DNA of 64,000 nt from Gammaproteobacteria bacterium (GCA_030427485.1 JAUICG010000005.1:62001-126000), one strand, 5' to 3'. Counted from the stretch's first letter, positions 10,222 through 19,901 are shown. A program made the numbers and translations. Notes: a model not told the origin generated them from the sequence alone.

Positions 10222-11472
10222 TCAGCGCCGCGCGGTATCCGTCAGGCGCTTGAGGATCAGGCGCAGTTGCCGCTCCAGCAGATCCTGGTAGGGGCCGGCG
10301 AATTCCTCGATCACCGCATAGTCCATGACCTCGGTGGGCCGGTGTTGCAGGCGCCCCGCCACGTCGATGTCCTCGCAGGCCGCGGGCGATAACAGGATGT
10401 CGGGCGGTTTGCTGGCGCACACCGTCTGCAGTTCATCCAGCGTGTGTTGCGTATAGAGTCCCGGGTAGATATCGGAGCCACTGCCCACACCCAGTTCGCT
10501 CTGCGAAATCGCCATTGCGATGGAGAGGGAAAGTGACATCTGCTTTTCCAGCTCCCGGCTCACCGCGCGCACCAGCCACGCGCAGGAAGCGGCGCGGAAG
10601 GCGGCGCTGCCTGCGTTGTTGTGCCCACTGAAATAGATGGCCAGGCCGAACTGCCGCGCCACCTGCAAATCGCCGGCGTAGAATCCGGCGGCGGCGTAAA
10701 CCACCTGGTGCAGGCGCGCGATGTACCGCTGCAGGGCGCGCTCGTCCAGCGTGTCGACGTAGTTCACCAGGCTGGAGAGGTGCAGGTAGACGACTGCAGT
10801 GGTGCGATAGTTCTCATCCTGCGGTGCGGGCTCGCTGCGGGTGCGCAACAGGTCCATCGGCAGCGCCTCGATCTGCCGCGCCAGCAGTTCCACCTCGTTG
10901 GCGGGTCGCTGCCCCGGCGCTTGCTCTTCCAGCGCAATCTTTCGCGCCATGCTGGCGAGGTTGCTACCCAGGCGCTGCCCAAAGTGGCGGACGCCCGCGT
11001 ACACGGCAAGGCTGAGCAGAACCGCCAGCCCCAGCATGCTCAACAGGAATTGTGACTGCGCCGCCTCGGCGCTATCCGCGTTGATGGTGATGACGATCTG
11101 CCCGGCTGTGTCCGCCTCGATACGCACCGGCGCGCTGTACTGGTAGAGGTTTTGCCCGCTGACTTCGCCCGCCTGTCCCAGCGCTTTGCCGTCGACATCG
11201 GTGATGGTGATGGCCTGCACGGACGAGGCATCGCGCAGGCGCTGCAGGGTCGCTGAAACGCTGAGCAGGTCTCCCCGTTCCATCGCCGTGCTGATGCGCG
11301 TTGCCACCAGCCTGGCCAGCGACGTCCCGTACTCTTCCTGCAGCAGCACCTGCATGTGGCGCGTGGAAATGCCGCCCAGCGCGACCAGCGCGAGACTCAC
11401 CAGCAAACACGAGCCCGCGCTGATGATCGCCAGTTGTTGGCCGAGACTGGTTTGGTTGAAGCGTTTACTCAC
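10222..11472 (-). CDS. AhpA/YtjB (Smp) family membrane protein
   Basis: The 416-residue protein has an N-terminal membrane segment (about residues 15-37) and a second one near residues 143-162. The extracytoplasmic region between them matches the SMP_2 type. After the second segment comes a cytoplasmic region resembling a degenerate nucleotide cyclase-like domain (VVYLHLSSLVNYVDTLDE, then FGLAIYFSGHN). The divergent arrangement with serB is the same as ytjB(smp)-serB in E. coli and ahpA-serB in pseudomonads, which supports the family call. Its role is poorly defined. Translation begins at GTG 11472. Confidence 0.85.
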   Translation of the reverse strand: MSKRFNQTSLGQQLAIISAGSCLLVSLALVALGGISTRHMQVLLQEEYGTSLARLVATRISTAMERGDLLSVSATLQRLRDASSVQAITITDVDGKALGQAGEVSGQNLYQYSAPVRIEADTAGQIVITINADSAEAAQSQFLLSMLGLAVLLSLAVYAGVRHFGQRLGSNLASMARKIALEEQAPGQRPANEVELLARQIEALPMDLLRTRSEPAPQDENYRTTAVVYLHLSSLVNYVDTLDERALQRYIARLHQVVYAAAGFYAGDLQVARQFGLAIYFSGHNNAGSAAFRAASCAWLVRAVSRELEKQMSLSLSIAMAISQSELGVGSGSDIYPGLYTQHTLDELQTVCASKPPDILLSPAACEDIDVAGRLQHRPTEVMDYAVIEEFAGPYQDLLERQLRLILKRLTDTARR

Positions 11473-11645
11473 GCGCGATGAATGACTGACCGGGTTGCGA
11501 AAGGGGCTAGTATAAACCAGACTCCGCAGCGAATGCCCGTTTTGTGAGCACTGGGCGGTGAATATCTCGCCGCGCCTGCGTGCCTTTCAGGGCCAGTGCC
11601 CAGCGGGTAGAATGTCGCACCGGGAAAACAGGTGGAACCCACAGT

Positions 11646-12884
11646 GTGAACCAGATTTTACTTATCACCATCGCCGGTGAAGACCAGGCGGGGGTAACCG
11701 CTGGATTGTCGGCGCTCCTCACCGGGTATTCCGTGAATATTCTCGACATCGGGCAGGCCGTCATCCACGCGACGCTGTCACTGGGCCTGCTGGTCGAGTT
11801 GCCTGAAGAATGCGCGGTGGAAGAGGTGAAAGGCGCGGTGCGTAATTTCGCGTTACGGCGTGACCTGCGGGTGGTGACCAGCGAGGTTTCCGGGCAGAGC
11901 TACGGCCAGTGGGTCGAAGCGCAGGGACAGGCGCGGTATATCATCACCCTGTTGTCGCGCAAGATCACCTCCGACCAATTAGCCAGGGTAACGCGGGTCA
12001 TATCGCAGCATCAGCTGAATATCGACGGGATAAACAGGCTGTCCGGGCGTATCCCGCTGGGCAAACTGCCGGCCCTGAGCAAGGCCTGCCTGGAGTTTTC
12101 GGCGCGCGGCACCCTGCGCGATTCGGCGGCGTTCCGGCGCGACCTGCTGGAGGTGGCTGGCAGCATGGAGATGGACCTGGCGTTCCAGCAGGACAGCATG
12201 TATCGCCGCAACCGGCGACTCGTGGTATTCGACATGGATTCCACCCTGATCGAGGCGGAGGTCATCGACGAGCTGGCCAGGCTGGCGGGCGTGGGTGAGC
12301 AGGTCAGCGCGATCACCGAGAGCGCGATGCGCGGCGAGATCGATTTCAGCGAGAGTTTCCGCACGCGGGTAGCATTGCTGGAAGGCCTGGAAGAGAGCGC
12401 GCTGGAGAGCGTCGCCGGCCGGCTGAAGATCACCGAGGGGGCGGAGCATTTGATATCCACCCTGCGTACACTGGGCTACAGGACCGCGATACTCTCGGGC
12501 GGTTTTACCTATTTCGCGCGCTATTTGCAGGCGCGGTTGGGGATAGACCATATTTTTGCCAACGAGCTGGACATCTCCGACGGGCGGGTCACCGGCAAGA
12601 TCAGCGGGACGATCGTCGACGGCGCGCGCAAGGCGGAGCTGCTGCGGCAGCTGGCCGATGAGCAGGGCATCGATTTACAACAGGTGATTGCCGTGGGCGA
12701 TGGCGCGAACGACCTGCCGATGTTGAGTATCGCCGGCCTGGGTATTGCGTTTCGGGCAAAGCCGCTGGTGCAACAATCGGCCGAGCAATCGATCTCCACG
12801 CTGGGACTGGATGCGATCCTGTATTTGCTGGGTCTTTCCGACCGCTACCAGCGCAGCGCGAACGACGCGGGCGGGACGCCATAA
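11646..12884 (+). CDS. serB: Phosphoserine phosphatase
   Basis: SerB removes phosphate from O-phosphoserine, the last step of serine synthesis. Two N-terminal ACT-like regions (ILLITIAGEDQAGVTAGLSA and the stretch from YIITLLSRKITSDQ) precede the HAD domain. HAD motifs are VFDMDSTLIE (nucleophile and acid-base Asp), LSGGFTYF and GDGANDLPML. The start is GTG 11646 with GGTGGA ten nt upstream; a longer in-frame reading from 11580 has no such site. The protein is 412 residues. It is divergent from the AhpA-family gene. Confidence 0.96.
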   Translation: MNQILLITIAGEDQAGVTAGLSALLTGYSVNILDIGQAVIHATLSLGLLVELPEECAVEEVKGAVRNFALRRDLRVVTSEVSGQSYGQWVEAQGQARYIITLLSRKITSDQLARVTRVISQHQLNIDGINRLSGRIPLGKLPALSKACLEFSARGTLRDSAAFRRDLLEVAGSMEMDLAFQQDSMYRRNRRLVVFDMDSTLIEAEVIDELARLAGVGEQVSAITESAMRGEIDFSESFRTRVALLEGLEESALESVAGRLKITEGAEHLISTLRTLGYRTAILSGGFTYFARYLQARLGIDHIFANELDISDGRVTGKISGTIVDGARKAELLRQLADEQGIDLQQVIAVGDGANDLPMLSIAGLGIAFRAKPLVQQSAEQSISTLGLDAILYLLGLSDRYQRSANDAGGTP

Positions 12885-12937
12885 ACCGTGTCGATTCCCC
12901 TCAACTCATGCTGTGTTCGGCCCGCGCCACGTGACCG

Positions 12938-13729
12938 CTAATCCAGCAGCTCCGGCTGCTCGGCGACAATCACGTCGTACAGCGGCTGGAAGCTGAACCA
13001 GCCCGCGAGCGCCGAGCCCACTGTTTCGCGTGTCAGCAGGGCGGTCTGGTGATCGATCAGCTTCGGTTTGCCGGCGGCCTCGGCCAATAGCTGTGCCTGG
13101 CAGCTGCGCTCCATGGTAATGTACCACCAGGCGGCGGCATCGATGCTGTCCGCCACCGTCAGCAGTCCGTGGTTTTGCAGAATCGCTGCCTTGCGATCGC
13201 CCAGTGCGGCAGCGATGCGCTGGCCCTCGTCGTTATCCAGGACCACGCCGGAAAAATCGTCGAACAGCACGTGATCGTCATAAAACGCGCAGCTGTCCTG
13301 GGTCAGCGGATCCAGGGTTTTGCCCAGTGCCGAGAACGCCTTGCCATACACCGAGTGGGAGTGGGCCGCTGCCGTGATGTTCGGGTTGGACATGTGAATC
13401 TGCGAGTGAATGGTAAACGCCGCGCCGTTGAGCAGGCCCTCCCCTTCCACCACCGCACCCGAGTGGCTCACCAGCAGCAGGTCCGACACCCGCATCTGCT
13501 TGAATGAGCGACCCATGGGATTGACCCAGAAATGATCCAGGCGCTCCGGGTCCCGTACCGTGATATGGCCGGCCAAGCCTTCGTCGAAGCCGAACTTGCC
13601 GAACAGGCGCAGTGCCGCGGCCAGCTTGTTTTTGCGATCCCTGCGGATTTCATCCATTCCCTGCGGGCGGGGAATCATCCCTTCGGGGTCACTCGCGTTC
13701 ATTACGATGCTGTTGGCTGCTTCAGTCAT
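12938..13729 (-). CDS. Class II aldolase/adducin family protein
   Basis: This 263-residue protein carries the metal-binding HSH of class II aldolases (AAAHSHSVYGKAF) and the downstream QNHGLLTVAD histidine. An N-terminal KFGFDEGLAGHITVRDP segment is also typical. Members include fuculose-phosphate aldolases and decarboxylases; the short linker and lack of a phosphate-sugar context do not fix a substrate. The Crp/Fnr-type regulator starts 43 bp away on the opposite strand, so the two may share a control region. Confidence 0.88.
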   Translation of the reverse strand: MTEAANSIVMNASDPEGMIPRPQGMDEIRRDRKNKLAAALRLFGKFGFDEGLAGHITVRDPERLDHFWVNPMGRSFKQMRVSDLLLVSHSGAVVEGEGLLNGAAFTIHSQIHMSNPNITAAAHSHSVYGKAFSALGKTLDPLTQDSCAFYDDHVLFDDFSGVVLDNDEGQRIAAALGDRKAAILQNHGLLTVADSIDAAAWWYITMERSCQAQLLAEAAGKPKLIDHQTALLTRETVGSALAGWFSFQPLYDVIVAEQPELLD

Positions 13730-13771
13730 AATCGGTTACCTTTTCCTCTCGTGTTGGTTGAAAGCCCTGTC

Positions 13772-14362
13772 ATGCCCGGAGCCGAAATACAAACTCGCCT
13801 GGCACCCTGGCTGCAGCGATGGTCCCTTGAAAACATGGACACCGCGACTGCCTGGTTTTCCAATATGGTGCTCAGAACATGCGACAGCGAAGACTTCCTG
13901 GTTCGCTGCGGCGAGCACTCGGACACCATTTTCCTGTTGGAGAGCGGACTGGTGCGCCTGTTCTACGTGACACCGGATGGCAAGGAGCGCAACAAGGCGT
14001 TTTATCGCGCAGGCCAGGTATGCGGTCCGGTCAGCGCGGCCATTACGCACTCCGCCGCCCCTTTTTCCATCCAGTGCCTGGAACCCACCGAGCTCATCAG
14101 CTTCCGCTTTCGCGACCTGTTCGAGGCCGGGCGCCACAATCTGGCTGTCTCCAGACTCTACGGGGACATGATTTCCGAAGCCTTTATCCGCAACGAGCAG
14201 CGCGAGGCGATGTTGCTGACCCTGAACGCTGAACAGCGCTACCGGTGGCTGTTGGAACATGAACCCGACCTGGTGCAGCGTCTCGCCCAGTTCCACATCG
14301 CGTCCTACCTGGGTATCGATGCGGTGTCTCTCTCCAGACTCAAGCGCAAGATTAGAGGGTGA
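13772..14362 (+). CDS. Crp/Fnr-family transcriptional regulator
   Basis: The 196-residue protein has an N-terminal cNMP-type beta-roll (FLVRCGEHSDTIFLLESGLV, then YVTPDGKERNKAF) and a short C-terminal helix-turn-helix (FHIASYLGIDAVSLSRLKRK). No cysteines are arranged for an FNR-type Fe-S cluster, and the phosphate-binding cassette is not conserved, so the ligand is unclear. The ATG at 13772 starts the homologous region. It is divergent from the class II aldolase gene, a likely target. Confidence 0.85.
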   Translation: MPGAEIQTRLAPWLQRWSLENMDTATAWFSNMVLRTCDSEDFLVRCGEHSDTIFLLESGLVRLFYVTPDGKERNKAFYRAGQVCGPVSAAITHSAAPFSIQCLEPTELISFRFRDLFEAGRHNLAVSRLYGDMISEAFIRNEQREAMLLTLNAEQRYRWLLEHEPDLVQRLAQFHIASYLGIDAVSLSRLKRKIRG

Positions 14363-14501
14363 GAGACATGGCGTCATTAACAAATGTTAACGCGTTGATT
14401 TGCACTACCGGATTGATCAAAGGTGCCCGTCGGGGACCTTGCGAGGCGCCGCGGCGGGGAATCGGTGAGGACTCGCCTACCCTCGAGGCGGGCCGTTCTG
14501 T

Positions 14502-16307
14502 CTAGATATTGCTCCACAGCGAGTCGAATTCGCCGCCCGCCGGTCCGTGGCCATTGTCCGCCAGCACATCGCCGAGTTCCTTTATCTGGCAAAACTCGAA
14601 CTGTGAAAAACTCCCGGTGGAAGCGATATGGCGCAGCAGCTGGATGGAGCAGGCTTCCGTACCGGTGCCGAGGGTGATTTTTTGGCGCTCCTTGAAGCCG
14701 GTGCGCGGTGTAATCAGTGTTTGTGGCTGGCCGACGACCTTGATCTCGGGTAGCAGTAATACCCGCATGGGCGCCAGCTTCTCGCCTTTCTGGTGGATGC
14801 TGGCGCCATAGGCAATCGCGCGGGGGCTCAGCAGCTCAAGCCCGATCAGGGTCCGGGCGTTGTTCAGGCGGCTGACCCAGCGGATGACAGCGATTACCCA
14901 CTCGTTGTGGTCTTCCTCTTTCAGGCCGACGATGTCGCCGGCCTTGGTGTCGCCCGGCAGTTCGGCGGTCCACTCCAGGCAATAACCGCCGGGGCTGGAA
15001 TCGGCCAGCTTCGCCTCGAAAACCGGGTAGCGTTCATTTACCGGCAGCTCGGACGCATTGTCCTGGAATAGCTTGGCCTTGGTCGAGGAATCGAGGTCGA
15101 CCAGCAGATTTGGAACCAGTTTGAGCTCGCCGCTGTAGTCGCCCGGGTTGGCAACCTGCCAGACATCAGCCTGGCTGAGCGGGTCGAGGAAGGGATTGTC
15201 CGCAGCCAGGGCCTTGTCATCATCGTCCTCGGTGTTGCAGACCAGATCCTCAAACAGGCGTTCACCGGCCACGTGAAAATGTGTGCTGTTGAGGCCGACA
15301 CAGATACGCAGTGCGTTGTCGGCGCGGGAGCGCTTGAAGTTTCTGAGGCTCATGCTGCCCAGGGAAGCAATCAGGTGCTCCAGTAAACTGAGCGGCACAT
15401 TGGTGTTCTTGTCAAAATTGATCGCAGCGCCGCCCGCCTGCTCCTTGAGTTCAGTCAGGTGCTGGACCAGCGATGTGGTGTCGATATAGCGACAGGAAGG
15501 CCCTGGCTCTCCCCGGTACAGCGCGGTGTACATGGGGGCCTGATCGCCGTCGAGGTCGACCAGGAAGAGGTCCTCGCCCGTGCTCCGGGTGTCGAAATGA
15601 ACCCGTTCACTCCACTGCTGGAAACCACGGTACAGTGCGGACAGGTCGGTGTGGCGCAACTGGTTGGCCTTGCAACAGCCGATCAGCAGAGCCTGTAAGT
15701 AAGTCGCCTTGATCGTGTTGCCACCGGACAGCGGTTCCGGTACCGGAAGATCGACCAGTTGCTGGCGATCAGCCAGCGCGTACAGTTGGTGCAGGGTATG
15801 CCAGGCGTTGGCGGCCACCGGCTGGTGAATCTGGAAATTTTGCAGCACTTTTCGCCCGGTAAAAAGCAGCGCGCGCTGCAGGGCTTCACAGGTCAGCCGT
15901 GCCGGATTGGTGTTGCGGATGGCGTCGCGCTGCTGGATCGTCTCAATCGCCACGATGGTATAGCCGGTCGTGGCCAGGGTGAGCAGCTGGCCGCTCAACT
16001 GGGACATCCGACGGGGCTCATCGGGCATAATCAGCGGCTGGTTGAGAAAACGCTTGGACAGGTTCAACACGGCGATCTGCAGGCTGGGAAGCAGCGTCGC
16101 CAGGATGGCGAAGCGCTGTTCCGGAGACAGCTTCATCCGGTTCAGGTCGCCAAGGGCCTGGCCGAGTAATTGCACCAGGGAGTTGGTATTGGTCACCGGC
16201 AGGCTCTGGACCCAGTCGGCGGCCGCCTGCGCGTTTGGCTCGAACAGTGGTTCGCCAGCGAAATCCTGTCGCGGAAGCTGCAATTTTATTGTTGTTTGGT
16301 CTTCCAT
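14502..16307 (-). CDS. Large cytoplasmic protein with a PilZ-like segment, possible c-di-GMP-linked
   Basis: This 601-residue protein has no signal peptide or membrane segment. From about residue 436 the text DSSPGG, then AGDIVGLKEED, VIAVIRWVSR and TLIGLELLS follows the PilZ pattern DxSxxG ... iGvel. The upstream RxxxR that completes a c-di-GMP site is not evident (only NERYP). Similar long proteins in Pseudomonas and Vibrio are, as I recall, annotated as cyclic-di-GMP-binding or left hypothetical. It is divergent from efp. The N-terminal 430 residues are not recognised. The call rests on motif reading only. Confidence 0.6.
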   Translation of the reverse strand: MEDQTTIKLQLPRQDFAGEPLFEPNAQAAADWVQSLPVTNTNSLVQLLGQALGDLNRMKLSPEQRFAILATLLPSLQIAVLNLSKRFLNQPLIMPDEPRRMSQLSGQLLTLATTGYTIVAIETIQQRDAIRNTNPARLTCEALQRALLFTGRKVLQNFQIHQPVAANAWHTLHQLYALADRQQLVDLPVPEPLSGGNTIKATYLQALLIGCCKANQLRHTDLSALYRGFQQWSERVHFDTRSTGEDLFLVDLDGDQAPMYTALYRGEPGPSCRYIDTTSLVQHLTELKEQAGGAAINFDKNTNVPLSLLEHLIASLGSMSLRNFKRSRADNALRICVGLNSTHFHVAGERLFEDLVCNTEDDDDKALAADNPFLDPLSQADVWQVANPGDYSGELKLVPNLLVDLDSSTKAKLFQDNASELPVNERYPVFEAKLADSSPGGYCLEWTAELPGDTKAGDIVGLKEEDHNEWVIAVIRWVSRLNNARTLIGLELLSPRAIAYGASIHQKGEKLAPMRVLLLPEIKVVGQPQTLITPRTGFKERQKITLGTGTEACSIQLLRHIASTGSFSQFEFCQIKELGDVLADNGHGPAGGEFDSLWSNI

Positions 16308-16383
16308 AGCGGCCGGCCCGGGTACATCTACTGTTGTGGAACTCAGAGCCGTAGAATACCTAAGTGACGCGATTCACGCCACT

Positions 16384-16546
16384 AGGAGCCTGTCGGGCCT
16401 GGGTGTGCGTAGCGAGGCGAGTGGGAAATCGGCCCGGTTCCGCTCGATCTCGAGGCGCATAGTGGCGCTACGCAACGAGAGAGCGGGTGGAACCGGGCCG
16501 ATTTCCCGCCGCCGCAGTAGCATCATCCCAGGTCCGACAGGCTCCT
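16384..16546 (+). repeat. 163-bp nested inverted repeat upstream of efp
   Basis: The outer arms 16384-16403 and 16527-16546 are complementary over 20 positions with one G/T wobble. The inner arms 16423-16441 and 16489-16507 are complementary at all 19 positions. The tip (16448-16480) forms a small hairpin closed by TCTCG/CGAGA. An alternative pairing exists: TGCGTAGCG near 16406-16414 is the exact complement of CGCTACGCA at 16466-16474. It ends just before the predicted efp promoter and is unrelated in sequence to the other palindromic family in this window. The remaining parts of the 16308-16617 gap show only that promoter. Confidence 0.88.
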
Positions 16547-16552
16547 GAGAGC

Positions 16553-16582
16553 CTGCCATTAGAACTCGAGGTGCTGTATTAT
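16553..16582 (+). promoter_or_regulatory. Probable efp promoter
   Basis: CTGCCA (16553-16558) and TATTAT (16577-16582) are separated by 18 bp, placing transcription start near 16589 and leaving a leader of about 29 nt before the efp ATG. The -35 follows directly on the 163-bp inverted repeat. Confidence 0.45.
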
Positions 16583-16617
16583 TGCCTCCGTTTTTTCCGC
16601 AAATCGATGAGAGCATC

Positions 16618-17190
16618 ATGGCGAACTATTCTACAAGTGAATTCCGCTCCGGCATGAAAGTCATGCTGGATGGCGATCCCTGCAGCATCCTGGACAACGA
16701 GTTTGTAAAGCCCGGTAAAGGGCAGGCGTTCAACCGGGTGAAATTGCGCAACCTGAAAACCGGCCGGCAGTGGGAGCGCACGTTCAAATCCGGTGAGACG
16801 CTGGAAGGCGCGGATGTGGTAGACCGCGAAATGGAGTATCTGTACACCGATAGTGAGTTTTGGTACTTCATGGAGCCCGATACGTTTGAGCAGTACCAGG
16901 CGGATGCCGCCGCTGTCGGGGACAGCCATTTATGGCTCAAGGAAAATGAAAGATGTGATGTCACCCTGTACAACGGCACCCCGCTATCCGTTGCGCCTCC
17001 CAACTTTGTGGAACTGGAAATCGTGGAAACGGATCCGGGCCTGAAAGGCGACACCGCTACCGGCGGGACCAAGCCGGCCAAACTGACGACCGGCGCGGTG
17101 GTGAAGGTGCCACTGTTTATCAGCACCGGGGAAGTGATCCGCGTCGATACGCGCACCGGGGAATACCAGAACCGCGTCAGCAAGTCCTGA
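16618..17190 (+). CDS. efp: Translation elongation factor P
   Basis: EF-P binds the ribosome between the P and E sites and rescues stalling at polyproline. The 190-residue protein aligns end to end with E. coli EF-P. The modified loop KPGKGQAF places Lys34 exactly at the site that EpmA beta-lysylates. The C-terminal signature [20 protein letters not shown] is intact. ATG 16618 is the start, since longer readings extend into the palindrome side. The modification enzyme gene epmA begins 19 nt downstream, so the substrate and its modifier are probably one operon. Confidence 0.97.
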   Translation: MANYSTSEFRSGMKVMLDGDPCSILDNEFVKPGKGQAFNRVKLRNLKTGRQWERTFKSGETLEGADVVDREMEYLYTDSEFWYFMEPDTFEQYQADAAAVGDSHLWLKENERCDVTLYNGTPLSVAPPNFVELEIVETDPGLKGDTATGGTKPAKLTTGAVVKVPLFISTGEVIRVDTRTGEYQNRVSKS

Positions 17191-17209
17191 GTGCCGTAGC
17201 GGGGCAACC

Positions 17210-18166
17210 ATGGAGCACTGGCAGCCGGCGGCGGATCTCGGGATACTCCGCCAGCGCGCCGGGCTGCTGTCCACTATCCGCCGGTTTTTCAGCGACCGGG
17301 GTGTCCTCGAAGTCGAAACACCGCAGCTGTGCAGCCACGGCATAACCGACCCCGCCATCGAGCCTTTTATCGTGGCGGACGGTGCGGCCCTGGCACGGCC
17401 GCGATTTTTGCAGACCTCGCCCGAGTACGCGATGAAGCGCCTGCTCGCGGCACAGTCAGGGCCCATTTACCAGATTGCCAGGGCGTTTCGTGACGGGGAG
17501 GCCGGCGCGCGCCACAACCCGGAATTCAGCCTGCTGGAGTGGTATCGCCCTGGCTTTGACCACCACGAATTGATGCGCGAGGTCGCGGCGCTGGCAGAGG
17601 CCTGCTTGGGCGCCCGGCAAGTGGAAAAATACAGCTACCGACAGCTCTTCCTCGAGCGCCTGGCAGTTGATCCATTCACCGCCTCCGTCGCCGAACTGGA
17701 AGCCGTCGTGCGCAGCCACCTCGACCCCGGTGATATGGCTGGCGAGCGTGACCTGTGGCTCGACCTGTTGATGAGCCATCTACTGGAGCCCCAACTCGGT
17801 GCGGGCACGCTCTGTTTTATCTACGACTATCCGGACTCGCAGGCGGCGCTGGCGCAGGTGGTCAGCGCCGGCGATGTCAGCGTGGGGCAGCGATTCGAGC
17901 TGTACGCGGAGGGGATGGAACTGGCCAATGGCTACTGTGAACTGACCGATGCAACGCAACAGCGCCAGCGCTTCGAGCGCGACAACGCCCTGCGGCGCGA
18001 GCGCGGCCAGCCCGAGCGCCCGCTGGATGAATACCTGCTGGCCGCGATGGCCCACGGCCTGCCGAACTGCAGCGGCGTCGCGCTGGGCGTGGACCGCCTG
18101 CTGATGCTGATGACCGGAGCTTCCAGCATTCAGGACGTGCTGGCGTTTGACTGGCAGCGCTGCTGA
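17210..18166 (+). CDS. epmA: EF-P lysine aminoacylase EpmA (PoxA/GenX)
   Basis: EpmA is a truncated class II lysyl-tRNA synthetase homologue that attaches (R)-beta-lysine to Lys34 of EF-P. The 318-residue protein has the synthetase core without the anticodon-binding domain. Visible motifs are motif 1 (VLEVETPQL), motif 2 ([20 protein letters not shown]) and motif 3 ([12 protein letters not shown]). Adjacent efp and the lysine at position 34 make a consistent pathway. EpmB, the lysine 2,3-aminomutase that supplies beta-lysine, is not in the window. Confidence 0.95.
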   Translation: MEHWQPAADLGILRQRAGLLSTIRRFFSDRGVLEVETPQLCSHGITDPAIEPFIVADGAALARPRFLQTSPEYAMKRLLAAQSGPIYQIARAFRDGEAGARHNPEFSLLEWYRPGFDHHELMREVAALAEACLGARQVEKYSYRQLFLERLAVDPFTASVAELEAVVRSHLDPGDMAGERDLWLDLLMSHLLEPQLGAGTLCFIYDYPDSQAALAQVVSAGDVSVGQRFELYAEGMELANGYCELTDATQQRQRFERDNALRRERGQPERPLDEYLLAAMAHGLPNCSGVALGVDRLLMLMTGASSIQDVLAFDWQRC

Positions 18167-18254
18167 ACCAATGCAAGGCATTGCGAGTTCAGTTAGCCGG
18201 TGAGTGATAGATTCCTGCGAGCATCCGCCGGGCCGCAAACCCTCCTATCTACGT

Positions 18255-19607
18255 CTAACCAAACTCACGCACCAGCCCGCCGATCGATTCCTTCGCATCC
18301 CCGAACAGCATGCGCGTGTTGTCCTTGTAGAACAGCGGGTTCTCGATACCGGCAAAGCCTGAAGCCATGGAGCGCTTGAGCACGAACACGGTGCGCGCCT
18401 GGTCGACGTTGATCACCGGCATGCCGTAGATCGGCGAGCCCTCGTTCTCTCGCGCGGCGGGGTTCACCACGTCGTTGGCGCCGATGACGATTGCCACATC
18501 GACGGTTTCCATGCGCGGGTTGATCTCGTCCATTTCCAGCAACTGGTCGTAGGGCACGTCCGCCTCGGCGAGGAGTACGTTCATGTGGCCCGGCATGCGG
18601 CCGGCCACCGGGTGTATGCCGAAGTTGACCTCGGCGCCGTTGTTTTCCAGCAGCACCGAGAGCTCTTTCACCACATGCTGTGCCTGCGCCACGGCCATGC
18701 CGTAGCCCGGGATAATGGCCACGCTGCTGGCGGCTTCCAGCACGTAGTAGGCGTCCTCCACCGTGATCGGCTTGATCTCCCCCTCTACTGTGGTGGTCTC
18801 TGTCTTGCCGCTGCCGAAGCCGGAGAACAGCACATTGGACAGCGAGCGGTTCATCGCCTTGCACATGATCTGCGTCAGGATGATGCCGGATGCGCCGACC
18901 AGCGCGCCGGCCACGATCAGGATGTTGTTGTTCACCGCGAAGCCCGCGGCGCAGGCCGCGAGACCGGAGTAGGAGTTGAGCAGGGAGATCACCACGGGCA
19001 TGTCAGCACCGCCGATCGGGATAACGGCCATGACGCCGAATACCAGTGACAAGGCAATGACCAGGTACAACCACAGGTGATTGGCGGGCTCGAGGCAGAA
19101 CATCACGGCGCCGCCGAAAATCCCCAGGACGATAACGCTGTTGACGATCTGCTGGCCGTTGAACAGTACCGCGCCGCTGGTGATTCTTTCCGAGAGTTTG
19201 CCGTAGGCGATCATGGAGCCGGTAAAGGTTACGCCGCCGATCAGGATCGAGAGAATGATGGTCACCAGCGTGAAGGTGGCCGCGTCCGGGTTCAGCGCGG
19301 CCCAGCCCACCAGCAGGCTGGCCATACCGCCGAAACCGTTGAACAGCGCGACCATTTCCGGCATCGCGGTCATTTGCACCAGGCGTGCCGCCGCGCCGCC
19401 AATCACCGCGCCCACCAGCACGCCGATCACAATCCACTGGTAGTCGACGATTCCCTGGTCGAGCAGGGCCGATATCACGGCCAGCAGCATGCCCAGCGAA
19501 GAGATCATGTTGCCGCGGCGGGCCGTCGCGGGGGACCCCAGTTGCTTGAGGCCGAAGATGAACAGGGCGCCGGAAACCACGTAGGCAAATTGAATGAAGG
19601 TATCCAT
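18255..19607 (-). CDS. pntB: NAD(P) transhydrogenase subunit beta
   Basis: PntB forms part of the proton channel and carries the NADP(H)-binding domain III of the proton-translocating transhydrogenase, which makes NADPH from NADH. The N-terminal half is a series of membrane helices; the C-terminal domain has IIPGYGMAVAQAQH, HPVAGRMPGHMNVLLAEA and IGANDVVNPAA, the NADP-binding loops. ATG 19607 has AGGAGGG nine nt upstream; a TTG at 19616 is too close to it. The protein is 450 residues. The stop of pntAb lies inside its ribosome binding region, so translation is probably coupled. Confidence 0.96.
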   Translation of the reverse strand: MDTFIQFAYVVSGALFIFGLKQLGSPATARRGNMISSLGMLLAVISALLDQGIVDYQWIVIGVLVGAVIGGAAARLVQMTAMPEMVALFNGFGGMASLLVGWAALNPDAATFTLVTIILSILIGGVTFTGSMIAYGKLSERITSGAVLFNGQQIVNSVIVLGIFGGAVMFCLEPANHLWLYLVIALSLVFGVMAVIPIGGADMPVVISLLNSYSGLAACAAGFAVNNNILIVAGALVGASGIILTQIMCKAMNRSLSNVLFSGFGSGKTETTTVEGEIKPITVEDAYYVLEAASSVAIIPGYGMAVAQAQHVVKELSVLLENNGAEVNFGIHPVAGRMPGHMNVLLAEADVPYDQLLEMDEINPRMETVDVAIVIGANDVVNPAARENEGSPIYGMPVINVDQARTVFVLKRSMASGFAGIENPLFYKDNTRMLFGDAKESIGGLVREFG

Positions 19608-19612
19608 CGCGA

Positions 19613-19900
19613 TCAACCCTCCTTCTTCTTGAACATGGCGAGCATGCGATCGGTGACCAGGTAGCCGCCCACCACGTTGATGGTCGCCAGCGCTACCGCG
19701 CCGGCGCCCAGCCAGTTCGACAGGTCCTGGTTGCCGGTGCCGGCCAGGCTGATGGCGCCCACCAGGGTGATACCGGAAATCGCGTTGGCGCCTGACATCA
19801 GCGGCGTATGCAGCGTGGCGGGGACCTTGTTGATCAGTTCGAAGCCCAGGAAGATGGACAACACCAGGATAAATGTGAGGAAAACTTCTGCAGCGACCAT
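19613..19900 (-). CDS. pntAb: NAD(P) transhydrogenase subunit alpha, membrane part
   Basis: The 95-residue protein has three hydrophobic helices (LTFILVLSIFLGFELI; GITLVGAISLAG; GAGAVALATINVVGGYLV) and a basic tail MLAMFKKKEG. It corresponds to domain II of the alpha subunit. In E. coli it is fused to PntA; here, as in Rhodospirillum rubrum, it is a separate gene between pntAa and pntB. ATG 19900 follows the pntAa stop by 1 nt. Confidence 0.93.
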   Translation of the reverse strand: MVAAEVFLTFILVLSIFLGFELINKVPATLHTPLMSGANAISGITLVGAISLAGTGNQDLSNWLGAGAVALATINVVGGYLVTDRMLAMFKKKEG

Positions 19901-19901
19901 G

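Noticed and set aside
16384..16546. The efp-upstream palindrome as an attenuator or riboswitch of efp
   Set aside because: The best efp promoter lies after it, so it would not be in the efp transcript.
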